Virus record (IMG/VR): IMGVR_UViG_3300042879_003877
Span: 38,003 to 102,002 of that record
Strand: one strand, 5' to 3'
DNA length: 64,000 bases
From: a virus
Below are positions 54,172 through 61,420 of this stretch, piece after piece. The translations under genes were made by a program, and so were the position numbers. The stretch's first letter is position 1. Every line of letters begins with the position of its first letter. The notes under the pieces are model-generated. The model made no database searches. It saw nothing but the letters and a program-made list of their open reading frames with translations, and was not told the origin of the DNA.

Positions 54172-54419
54172 ATTAATAATAATATAGAATTATTTTTTGG
54201 TGCTTTTTTATATAGTTTAAAACTTGCTTCTCCTACAAATCCATCAAGCTTACCTGATGTTGGATTTCCATAATATTTTTCTTCAATTAAATATCCTGGT
54301 CCAGAAAAGTATTGTCCTTTAGCAGTAATTGTAGCTATTTTTCCTACTTCTGAAGGCCAAAAACCTGAACCAGAATCATTAATTTGTACTTTATCTCCTA
54401 TGTTAAATTTGTATTTCAT
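54168..54419 (-). CDS. Duplicated GDKV barrel protein, short form
   Basis: This 83-aa protein consists almost only of the GDKV barrel domain shared with the 189-aa protein downstream; GSGF, GKIATIT, EKY.GNP and SFKL are conserved. A recent tandem duplication is likely. Function unknown. Confidence 0.6.
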   Translation of the reverse strand: MKYKFNIGDKVQINDSGSGFWPSEVGKIATITAKGQYFSGPGYLIEEKYYGNPTSGKLDGFVGEASFKLYKKAPKNNSILLLI

Positions 54420-54436
54420 TAATCATTTGTATTTTA

Positions 54437-54514
54437 TTAATTAAATATTAATATAAGTCCTTGTTCATTTAATATTGAAATTATTTCTTTTACTCCTTTA
54501 ATTTGTGTTGTCAT
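54437..54514 (-). CDS. Possible 25-aa peptide
   Basis: MTTQIKGVKEIISILNEQG... is a short amphipathic helix with a hydrophobic end, in the 109-bp gap between the 166-aa and 83-aa genes. Too short for certainty. Confidence 0.3.
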   Translation of the reverse strand: MTTQIKGVKEIISILNEQGLILIFN

Positions 54515-54528
54515 TTTATTTAGTAAAA

Positions 54529-55029
54529 TTATTTAAGTCTTTTTAGAATAAATTGAAATTCTCCATATTTTTCATTAGAATCATATATATCAATTCTTTC
54601 TATTAACTCTTCACTTTCTTCTTTTTTCATAATAGTAATTGATCGATCACTAAATTCACATGCTAAAACTAGACATGATTTTTTATCTGGATCTTCAGAT
54701 ACTTTAATATCATGTACTTCTTTAACTTCTTTTATATCTTTTTGTACATACCAAGCATTTAATATTGATATTAATAATATAGGTTTAATCTCCTCTTTTG
54801 ATTGCTTCAATGTCATTTCTAAAGCTATTTTAGACGCTTTTTTAGACGTTTCATCTTCTGTATCAAGAGCAAACTTTGTATATTCTATTTCTTGAGTATC
54901 TAATCTTTCATATGCTAATATAAATACACTCGGTATTTCACTACCATTCTTAATTGCCACATTATTAGCAATATTAACTTCTAATAAAAGTTTTTTTAAT
55001 CTGTTTGTCAATGTTTCTATATAAGTCAT
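54529..55029 (-). CDS. Unknown protein
   Basis: This 166-aa acidic alpha/beta protein has VFILAYERLDTQEIEYTKF and two long helices. No family is recognised. Its start overlaps a possible small gene (54974-55141) by 56 bp, so one of the two starts may be wrong. Confidence 0.5.
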   Translation of the reverse strand: MTYIETLTNRLKKLLLEVNIANNVAIKNGSEIPSVFILAYERLDTQEIEYTKFALDTEDETSKKASKIALEMTLKQSKEEIKPILLISILNAWYVQKDIKEVKEVHDIKVSEDPDKKSCLVLACEFSDRSITIMKKEESEELIERIDIYDSNEKYGEFQFILKRLK

Positions 55030-55141
55030 TATATATTGTTTTTATTTCATTTACATATAATATATATTTATAATATATGATGTTAATTTTTTTATTTTTT
55101 TGTTTAGCTTCTGCGTATTTAATAAGAAATTCTAAATTCAT
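54974..55141 (-). CDS. Possible 55-aa basic protein
   Basis: MNLEFLIKYAEAKQKNKKIN... is a basic, Tyr-rich peptide. Its ATG overlaps the stop of the 48-aa ORF upstream as ATGA, supporting translation. Its 3' end overlaps the 166-aa gene by 56 bp, which lowers confidence. Confidence 0.4.
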   Translation of the reverse strand: MNLEFLIKYAEAKQKNKKINIIYYKYILYVNEIKTIYNDLYRNIDKQIKKTFIRS

Positions 55142-55284
55142 GGAATATATAATATTGTAAGGTTGTTTTTATGAATATCAATTTCAGGATATTTATCTTT
55201 AAATGTTTTTGAATCAAATTTTTCAGTAATTAAATGATGACTTAATTCTTTCTGTATAAAATCATAACTACTCTTTTGCTTCAT
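55138..55284 (-). CDS. Small ORF, 48 aa, unknown
   Basis: MKQKSSYDFIQKELSHHLITE... is a helical, charged peptide ending in a hydrophobic strand. It overlaps the 132-aa gene by 17 bp upstream and the 55-aa ORF by 4 bp (ATGA) downstream, fitting the dense coupling seen in this region. Confidence 0.5.
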   Translation of the reverse strand: MKQKSSYDFIQKELSHHLITEKFDSKTFKDKYPEIDIHKNNLTILYIP

Positions 55285-55666
55285 ATTTAGCTTTTAATTT
55301 ATTATATAATTCTAATTCTTCTTGTGCTTGTTTTAACTTTCTTTCTTTTGCAGCTTTTTTTATAGCATTAGATCTTTTTTTCTGTAGTTCTTCTCTTTCA
55401 CGACACTCTTCATCTGTTTCTAATCTATATACTTCTATTTCTAAATCTAAATCGTTATAATCTCTTTTAATATATATTTCTTCATATAGTTCAAAAGGAG
55501 TAAACTTTTCAGCAGGAACATTCTTTTGTCGTTCTAAATATGCTAAATGTAAATTTTGTCTAATATTTAAAATATTAGCACTAACTTCAGTTATATCTCC
55601 TTCAATAATATCTATATCTAAATAAATATAAGGAACGTCTTTAATTCTTATTTTTTGTTTTTCCAT
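55268..55666 (-). CDS. Unknown protein with long charged helix
   Basis: This 132-aa protein begins with beta strands (IRIKDVPYIYLDIDIIEG). Its second half is a long Arg/Glu/Lys helix (EECREREELQKKRSNAIKK). It ends with TAG, which shows TAG is a normal stop here. It abuts the 63-aa gene. Function unknown. Confidence 0.5.
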   Translation of the reverse strand: MEKQKIRIKDVPYIYLDIDIIEGDITEVSANILNIRQNLHLAYLERQKNVPAEKFTPFELYEEIYIKRDYNDLDLEIEVYRLETDEECREREELQKKRSNAIKKAAKERKLKQAQEELELYNKLKAKYEAKE

Positions 55667-55857
55667 TAAAATAACTTTTTATAAGATTCTAACCAAATTT
55701 TAATATCTGTTACGACTTCTTCTTTATTAGTTGTAATTAATATATTACTTGTCCCTTCTTTTTTTATTTGTTCTATTACACTCATAATTAACTCCCAATT
55801 AGTTTCAGGAGTTAATATTTTCTCAATAATATTAATTAAACTTTCATTTTTTCTCAT
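55666..55857 (-). CDS. Small unknown protein
   Basis: This 63-aa protein has a helical start (NESLINIIEKIL) and a NILITTNKEEVVTDIKIW segment. It overlaps the upstream gene by 4 bp and the downstream gene by 1 bp. Function unknown. Confidence 0.45.
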   Translation of the reverse strand: MRKNESLINIIEKILTPETNWELIMSVIEQIKKEGTSNILITTNKEEVVTDIKIWLESYKKLF

Positions 55858-56066
55858 TGTTTTACTAATATTTCATGTAAAAAGACTTCAGCTTCAGAGT
55901 TTCCTTCATTATATTCTATTAATATAGGTGTATGTTTATCAAAATCTTCTATATTAATATCTTTTATATATGATATTGTATAATCGTTTCCTGGTATAGG
56001 ATCGGGATCATTCCAAATTAATGGAATATTATTATCAATACAATCTAATAATTGTTCTAAATTCAT
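55854..56066 (-). CDS. Small acidic unknown protein
   Basis: This 70-aa acidic protein contains a DPDPIPGNDY turn and ends in a short hydrophobic helix. It overlaps both neighbours by 4 bp. Function unknown. Confidence 0.45.
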   Translation of the reverse strand: MNLEQLLDCIDNNIPLIWNDPDPIPGNDYTISYIKDINIEDFDKHTPILIEYNEGNSEAEVFLHEILVKQ

Positions 56067-56368
56067 TTCTCTTTTTCTATAGTTGTTTTTCCTTCATGAT
56101 GATGAATACTAACAGAAGATGTTTCTTTTAAAGGAATTATATATGTAATCCATCCAAATAAGAAATTAATTACATTTACAACTTTTGTAAAAGTTATAAA
56201 GTTTTTATAATCATTTTCAGTTAATAAATTAGAATTACAGTTTGGACAAGGTTTATTGATATATTCTTTTATATTATTATCAATACTTGGGACTGTATAT
56301 GTACAGCTTGGATTGTCACACATAATTAAAGTTTCTTGTGACATTTCTATTATTTTTCCTTTTTTCAT
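56063..56368 (-). CDS. Zinc-ribbon protein with hydrophobic segment
   Basis: This 101-aa protein has a CDNPSC...CPNC four-cysteine set, fitting a zinc ribbon. A hydrophobic stretch (VVNVINFLFGWITYIIPL) follows and could be a membrane anchor, then a His-rich tail (SIHHHEGKT). It is the first gene after the terminator at 56386. A membrane-associated early protein is plausible; function unknown. Confidence 0.5.
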   Translation of the reverse strand: MKKGKIIEMSQETLIMCDNPSCTYTVPSIDNNIKEYINKPCPNCNSNLLTENDYKNFITFTKVVNVINFLFGWITYIIPLKETSSVSIHHHEGKTTIEKEK

Positions 56369-56385
56369 ATAAATTGTATTAAAAT

Positions 56386-56416
56386 AAAAAAGAGACCTAT
56401 TGTAGATCTCTTTTTT
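56386..56416 (-). terminator. Terminator after NAD-salvage transcript
   Basis: AAAAAAGAGACCT pairs with AGATCTCTTTTTT (one mismatch, 5-nt loop); on the - strand it ends in a T-rich tract. It closes the transcript containing the 134-aa gene and probably the NAD-salvage genes. Confidence 0.8.
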
Positions 56417-56425
56417 ATTATTTGT

Positions 56426-56830
56426 TTAAACGTTAATTAATTTTAAATTTTTTATAGCGTTACTTTTACCTGGTAAATGCTCTAATTGACCTTTATATTT
56501 GTTATATAAGCTATCCATAGTACATATATATGCTAATTTACCTGAATAAAACACCCAAACAGAATTAGAGAAGATATGTTCTATTATAATTGTAAATTGT
56601 GTTGTCATAGCTGCTCCTCCTATACTTTGCCATCCACCAGAAGTATTTCCCCATGTTTGATTAACTAAATGTATATTATAGGATAACCACATTTCATATG
56701 ATATTTTTTTAAAATTGATAGCATGTTCAGGTTTAATTAAAGTATAATTCTGACAAGCATGAATATCATTAAAAATATTAATAGCTTGTAACATATCACT
56801 AATTGTAGATATATTAAATTCATTTCTCAT
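56426..56830 (-). CDS. Unknown protein downstream of NAD-salvage genes
   Basis: This 134-aa protein has a Gly/Trp-rich middle (TWGNTSGGWQSIGGAAMTTQ) and beta strands around it. It overlaps the NAMPT-type gene stop by 1 bp, so it is co-translated with the NAD+ module and could belong to it. No family is recognised. Confidence 0.5.
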   Translation of the reverse strand: MRNEFNISTISDMLQAINIFNDIHACQNYTLIKPEHAINFKKISYEMWLSYNIHLVNQTWGNTSGGWQSIGGAAMTTQFTIIIEHIFSNSVWVFYSGKLAYICTMDSLYNKYKGQLEHLPGKSNAIKNLKLINV

Positions 56831-58224
56831 TATAAATATTTATTAGCTGTATTAATAATATCTTGAAAATGAGGTCTTTGAAATACTCCATTTTCAAATA
56901 TAGTTTCTAAACAATCTTGATATCCTGCAAATTGAGGTGCGGACATTTTTCCTGCTTCTAAAGTAGTAAATCCATGTAAAGATGTTGTAGTTTTAACTCT
57001 TCCTAATTTAGAATTCTTAGTAGGATCAGATAATGGTGTTTTTTGTACATTAACAATATCATCTCCAAATCTCATTTCAGAAGGCTTCATAGCTATTCTA
57101 TGTGTATCTCTAGTTAAGTTTTTAACTAATAATCCACCACCAGAACCAGTTACTAAATTATCTGCTGACCAACCTGCTTTAGTATATTCTTTATATAAAT
57201 TAGGAACAGTTTCATCAATATCATCACCTTGAATAAATCCTACATTATGATTTATTACTTTATAGCCTTTTCTATTAATAGAATAAGTATATGCAGCAGC
57301 AACTATATCAGAATATCTAGGAATATTAATATATTTATCTCCTGTATCAGGTCTCCATATTAATCTTCCTGTTCTTGATTTTTGTTTATCAATTACTTCT
57401 GGATGACAAGCTATATTTTTAATAAAATTATCCTGATCAAATGCATCTATAACAATAGAAACGTTAGCATCAGGAGGAGCTTGATATAATTGATGTAATA
57501 CATAATCTAATTCATTATTTCTACCAAAAGACATGGCTACACTATGTTCTGTAGCCCATACAGATTTTAATCTTCCTTTATATTGATAAATATCTTTAAT
57601 TACAGCTCTTGATGCAGCAATATTATCAGAACCAGGAAAATTAATCATATGTGCAAAACCATCTATAGCAGCAGCTTCAAAACATTTATCTCCTCTAAAT
57701 CCAAAATCATTTACAGCATAATCTAAATTATTTAATGTATCTGAAGATAATTCATAATAAGGTTTGATGTTTTTTTTCATTAGAAAACTTCGTGTAGCAA
57801 CAGCAGAAGGACTCCATGTATGTTGAAATAAACCTTCAAATTGTCCTACATATGGTGCAAACCAATCTTCAGTAGCTTCACAAGTTAAATAAGCTGTCCC
57901 AGGTCTAATAATAGTACCTTCAGGTAAAGCTTTAACTCTTAATGGTAAGTATCCTAATTTCATAACTTTCTTCCATACTTCTTCATCAATTAAATTATAA
58001 CCTGCTCCTGATATAGATTCTTCAATAGCCTCATCTATCATTTCTTGTGTTACTGGATTTAAAAAATGTTCATGAATAACTACCCCTATACCAGCTACTT
58101 GCATTATAGGTTGTTTTCCTATTCTATTTTCTAAATATTCATACATACCTGTTATACCAGGTTTTAATGCTTTAGGATGACATAATTTATAAAAATCAGT
58201 ATCCAGTATTATATTCTTTCTCAT
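56830..58224 (-). CDS. nadV: Nicotinamide phosphoribosyltransferase (NAMPT/NadV)
   Basis: This 464-aa enzyme, the usual family length, makes nicotinamide mononucleotide (NMN) from nicotinamide and PRPP. Family segments are clear: DTDFYKLCHPK at the start, NDFGFRG, NFPGSDNIAA, WATEHSVAMSFGR, IWRPDTGD, FIQGDDID and TGSGGGLLVK near the end. The next gene upstream is an NMN adenylyltransferase-Nudix protein that would turn NMN into NAD+. In phages this pair forms a two-step NAD+ reconstitution route (NARP2) shown to counter NAD+-depleting defences. All major motifs appear intact. Confidence 0.93.
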   Translation of the reverse strand: MRKNIILDTDFYKLCHPKALKPGITGMYEYLENRIGKQPIMQVAGIGVVIHEHFLNPVTQEMIDEAIEESISGAGYNLIDEEVWKKVMKLGYLPLRVKALPEGTIIRPGTAYLTCEATEDWFAPYVGQFEGLFQHTWSPSAVATRSFLMKKNIKPYYELSSDTLNNLDYAVNDFGFRGDKCFEAAAIDGFAHMINFPGSDNIAASRAVIKDIYQYKGRLKSVWATEHSVAMSFGRNNELDYVLHQLYQAPPDANVSIVIDAFDQDNFIKNIACHPEVIDKQKSRTGRLIWRPDTGDKYINIPRYSDIVAAAYTYSINRKGYKVINHNVGFIQGDDIDETVPNLYKEYTKAGWSADNLVTGSGGGLLVKNLTRDTHRIAMKPSEMRFGDDIVNVQKTPLSDPTKNSKLGRVKTTTSLHGFTTLEAGKMSAPQFAGYQDCLETIFENGVFQRPHFQDIINTANKYL

Positions 58225-58252
58225 ATTGTGTTAATTTTTGATTAAATTTTTT

Positions 58253-59134
58253 TTATTTTAATAATTTTAAAAAATGTTTATGATTATCTCCTAAGATATA
58301 ATATGCATCTTTAATAGAAAAGAATTCTAATCTTTCTAAATCATCTCCAGCAATTAAATCACCAGATACATATTCTGCTTGATATAAATGAGTTAATACA
58401 GAATCTTTAGAATTTATATATCTTCTATCAGCTATAACTACATCTTGGATATATTGTAATTTTTTATATTTGATATGAGGACATTCTTCTGATAATTCTC
58501 TTTTAATGGCTCCTTCTGAAGTTTCATAAAGGTCTATAAATCCTCCAGGAATACACCATTTTTGGGTATTATTTTTAAGACCTAATAATATTTGTTTTCC
58601 AAATAACCATGATTTTCTAATAATCATACAATCAACTGTAGAATAAACTATAGGAAATCTTGTATTTTGAGCATATATCATTCCTTTTAAGAAATCTTCA
58701 GATATTACTGGTTTTACATTACTTCTTAAAAATGAAGAAGATAAATATGATTTATTTTCAATATATTTTGATTTATATTTTCCATAATCTTGATATGTAT
58801 TTAAAAACGAGTCTCTACTACCATATAATTTAATATAATCAGTTGATTCTGTATTTATTGTTATTAATTCATCTAATTTGATAGTCCATACAAAATCATC
58901 TAATGGACAATCAGGTAATATTAAATATGATATATTATCATTATTTAATTGTTGTTCTATACTTTGTTTTATTAATTCTGCTGGAATTGGATTTCTATCT
59001 TCTAAATTAGATAAACTTTGTCCAATAATAATAATAACTCTATCATTTTCTTCTACTACTTCATTAATAAGATGATGATAACCATCATGTAATTTGTAAT
59101 TCTGAAATCGTCCTACGATTACACCTACATTCAT
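58253..59134 (-). CDS. nadM: Bifunctional NMN adenylyltransferase / Nudix hydrolase (NadM-like)
   Basis: The N-terminal ~150 residues are a nucleotidyltransferase: GVIVGRFQ (8-11 core), then KLHDGYHHLI, RNPIPAELIK and a YLSSSFLRS loop. This would adenylylate NMN to NAD+. The usual (H/T)xGH signature reads HDGY, with Tyr in place of the last His and two His right after, so activity needs checking. Residues ~160-290 are a Nudix domain with GGFIDLYE...RELSEE, a nearly complete Nudix box, which may hydrolyse ADP-ribose or NAD-related products. Together with the NAMPT gene 28 bp downstream it forms an NAD+ salvage operon. Confidence 0.87.
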   Translation of the reverse strand: MNVGVIVGRFQNYKLHDGYHHLINEVVEENDRVIIIIGQSLSNLEDRNPIPAELIKQSIEQQLNNDNISYLILPDCPLDDFVWTIKLDELITINTESTDYIKLYGSRDSFLNTYQDYGKYKSKYIENKSYLSSSFLRSNVKPVISEDFLKGMIYAQNTRFPIVYSTVDCMIIRKSWLFGKQILLGLKNNTQKWCIPGGFIDLYETSEGAIKRELSEECPHIKYKKLQYIQDVVIADRRYINSKDSVLTHLYQAEYVSGDLIAGDDLERLEFFSIKDAYYILGDNHKHFLKLLK

Positions 59135-59173
59135 AATTTTTAAGGTTTTTATTTAATGTTTGTTTTTAAAAAG

Positions 59174-59241
59174 GGGTTATAATAGGATTCGAACCTACAT
59201 CCGATTATTAATAATCATAATACCAATTATACTATATAACC
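59174..59241 (-). tRNA. tRNA-like gene with noncanonical anticodon arm
   Basis: On the - strand GGTTATA (acceptor 5') pairs with TATAACC (acceptor 3'), and one more G-C pair (59242/59174) is possible. The T arm is textbook: GTAGG-TTCGAAT-CCTAT. A D arm with ATTGGT is present. The element is only 68 nt, about 4 nt short. The anticodon hairpin TGATT-ATTAAT-AATCG has a 6-nt loop instead of 7, so the anticodon cannot be assigned (UAA by one reading). It lies between the NAD-salvage genes and the 76-aa gene. It is either a compact, altered tRNA or a decaying one. Confidence 0.65.
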
Positions 59242-59245
59242 CAAA

Positions 59246-59476
59246 TTAGAGCTTATCTAAAATAAACTCTGGAATAGAATAAGTGTATAAACTTGATTTA
59301 AATTCACTTATTCCAGGATTTTCACAATCACATACATTAGTATGTCCACAATAACATTCATTTCTTCTTATTTTATTATAATTATCAACAATCTCTTGTT
59401 GTTTTATAATATCTTCATTTTTTTCAGATTCAAATAAAAGAATTAATCTTTTATTTATAAAACCAGGTTTTGTCAT
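59246..59476 (-). CDS. Small cysteine-rich protein
   Basis: This 76-aa protein has a CYCGHTNVCDCENP cluster (four Cys plus His), a likely zinc site. A charged helix comes before it and a hydrophobic end after. Small phage proteins with CxCGHTN motifs exist, but their function is unknown to me. It ends 4 bp before the tRNA-like gene. Confidence 0.55.
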   Translation of the reverse strand: MTKPGFINKRLILLFESEKNEDIIKQQEIVDNYNKIRRNECYCGHTNVCDCENPGISEFKSSLYTYSIPEFILDKL

Positions 59477-59545
59477 TTCTTTTTAAATATATCTATCCAA
59501 TTCTCATCATTTATAGATAGAATCAATACAATAAATATTCTGTCA

Positions 59546-60121
59546 TTATTTTCTAAAACTAGTTTTAGGATCAAATCCTGCGGATAGAAGTCTTACTTTA
59601 TCGTCTCCAACAGGAACAATTGGTTCTCCTTCTGTTACTTTTCTAGATAAATATTCATTTAATATTAACCATATAGTATGAGGATCTAAAATAAAAGAAA
59701 TATTATAATCTGATAATTTAGGATATTTATATTTAACTCCAAGAATTACACTCTCTTTATATTTAGGGACTGTATATTCACATATTGCAAATTCTGTATC
59801 ATTGTTAAAACCTTTAATATTACAATTAAGTCTTGTGTCTAAAATCCAATGAGTTACACCTTCTTCTTCATCCCATCTATTTACTTTTTTACTTTTAGTT
59901 ATTTCATTTAACTTATCTAATCGTTTTTGTCCAAAATAATATTCATTATTATAATGATATCCTGCTAAAATTTTATCTCCAATAATTAATTGTACTTTTT
60001 CATTACATCTATCTTTTGGAATAGAATTAAAATCTCTTCGATCTAGAATTAATTTATCATCTATACCATATATACCCTGCAAGTAATCATAATAGTCTTT
60101 ATATTTACTTATTATTTTCAT
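59546..60121 (-). CDS. Unknown phage protein
   Basis: This 191-aa mixed alpha/beta protein has WILDTRLN in the middle and a distinctive end, VGDDKVRLLSAGFDPKTSFRK, that looks conserved. Its start overlaps the next gene upstream by 17 bp. No function is assigned. Confidence 0.55.
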   Translation of the reverse strand: MKIISKYKDYYDYLQGIYGIDDKLILDRRDFNSIPKDRCNEKVQLIIGDKILAGYHYNNEYYFGQKRLDKLNEITKSKKVNRWDEEEGVTHWILDTRLNCNIKGFNNDTEFAICEYTVPKYKESVILGVKYKYPKLSDYNISFILDPHTIWLILNEYLSRKVTEGEPIVPVGDDKVRLLSAGFDPKTSFRK

Positions 60122-60431
60122 AATCTTTAATCATTTTTAATATATATTCTACTTTATCCTCTAAAGTAGAAGACAAAAGAGGTTTAACATTGTGAATAGT
60201 AAAAAAATAATATCGTTCTTCTGGGTTTCTAGTATGATATATATCATTACCTTCTTCATCATACCAATAATCTTTTTGAGGTGCACTATGTCCTGTATTG
60301 ATAGAATCTTTAATTTTTTTAAATACACCTGCATCTTTTCGAGCATCTAAACCAACTAATTGCCAAATATTTTCTTTATCAGAAGATCTTATATCTCTAT
60401 AAAACTCATATAATTTAAGTTTTTGACTCAT
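60105..60431 (-). CDS. Unknown phage protein
   Basis: This 108-aa charged protein contains DYWYDEEGNDIYHTRNPEERYYFF and a final helix. It overlaps the genes on both sides by 17 bp. No family is recognised. Confidence 0.5.
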   Translation of the reverse strand: MSQKLKLYEFYRDIRSSDKENIWQLVGLDARKDAGVFKKIKDSINTGHSAPQKDYWYDEEGNDIYHTRNPEERYYFFTIHNVKPLLSSTLEDKVEYILKMIKDYENNK

Positions 60432-60759
60432 TTTTTTTTATTAAATCTAATAAATCATCTATATCTCTGAATAAATCATTACAATAAATATCCTTAATAT
60501 CAATCACCTTTCTATCTGTACTGTTAATAATATTTTCCAAACTTGTACTAGTCCACACTGAAGATGGATCATATAAATCAAATAACTTATTGCTACTGTT
60601 AATATATTTATTACTATCGGTTGCTTTAGTTTCTGTTATTTTCATTAAATAATCCCAATCTTTAGGTGTATGACATAATATAGAAACTCTCCTATTAAGA
60701 TATTGTTTAATATTAGAAGAATTAATAACCTTATTAAATTCTATACCGTTATGAGACAT
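60415..60759 (-). CDS. Unknown phage protein
   Basis: This 114-aa protein is Asn/Asp/Ser-rich and ends in an acidic helix (DLFRDIDDLLDLIKK). It begins at the base after the 213-aa gene stop and overlaps the 108-aa gene. No family is recognised. Confidence 0.5.
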   Translation of the reverse strand: MSHNGIEFNKVINSSNIKQYLNRRVSILCHTPKDWDYLMKITETKATDSNKYINSSNKLFDLYDPSSVWTSTSLENIINSTDRKVIDIKDIYCNDLFRDIDDLLDLIKKNESKT

Positions 60760-61401
60760 TTATTTTAATAATTTCATTATTTCTGGAGAATCTTTAATAA
60801 TTTGTTTAATAAATTTAGCTTTATAAGAATTATCTGAAGTAATTGTTAAAATCTCATATTCTAACTCATTAATCTCAATATATAGTTTTTCTAATACTTC
60901 TTCTGTAAAAGAATTATATTTTTTAATTAAATCTTCAATAATTTTATTAGATTTTAAAATAATATATTTACTTTTATTAATAATAAATCCTTCTGAGTCT
61001 TCATGTTGTTGATATATATTAACAAGAGAATTTTTTATATTGATAGTATTTGAAAATTTAATAGTTTTTTTAGAATTGATTGATTTTCTAAAGTTTTTTA
61101 ATTGAGATAGATATTCCATATCATACAATTGTACATACTTACCAGCTGTATTAAAGAAATAATCATGATTAAAATCTATTGGAATTTTATTTAATTTTTT
61201 GATTTTATTTATAATATCTTTTTTTATATTTTCTTGAGTATTTTCAATATCTTCAATTTGTTTTTTTAAATCATTAATTTTAATATTAATGTCTTGTATT
61301 TTTTCTTCTTGTAATACTAAATAAATATCATCTTTAGTTAAATTAAAGTCTACTTTAGCTTGTGTTTCTAAAGCTATACTTTTTGTTTGTTTTTCCATCA
61401 T
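60760..61401 (-). CDS. Coiled-coil protein upstream of small unknowns, downstream of PolB
   Basis: This 213-aa protein is dominated by Lys/Ile/Asp-rich heptads (about residues 35-65, IQDINIKINDLKKQIED) and a helical C-terminus. It follows PolB by 20 bp. It may be a replication-associated or scaffold-like early protein; no family is recognised. Confidence 0.5.
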   Translation of the reverse strand: MMEKQTKSIALETQAKVDFNLTKDDIYLVLQEEKIQDINIKINDLKKQIEDIENTQENIKKDIINKIKKLNKIPIDFNHDYFFNTAGKYVQLYDMEYLSQLKNFRKSINSKKTIKFSNTINIKNSLVNIYQQHEDSEGFIINKSKYIILKSNKIIEDLIKKYNSFTEEVLEKLYIEINELEYEILTITSDNSYKAKFIKQIIKDSPEIMKLLK

Positions 61402-61420
61402 TGTATTTTGTTTTTTAAGT

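Noticed and set aside
59198-59211. Palindrome GATTATTAATAATC as a repressor-binding site
   Set aside because: It falls in the anticodon-arm region of the tRNA-like gene, which explains its symmetry better; no other copies were noticed.
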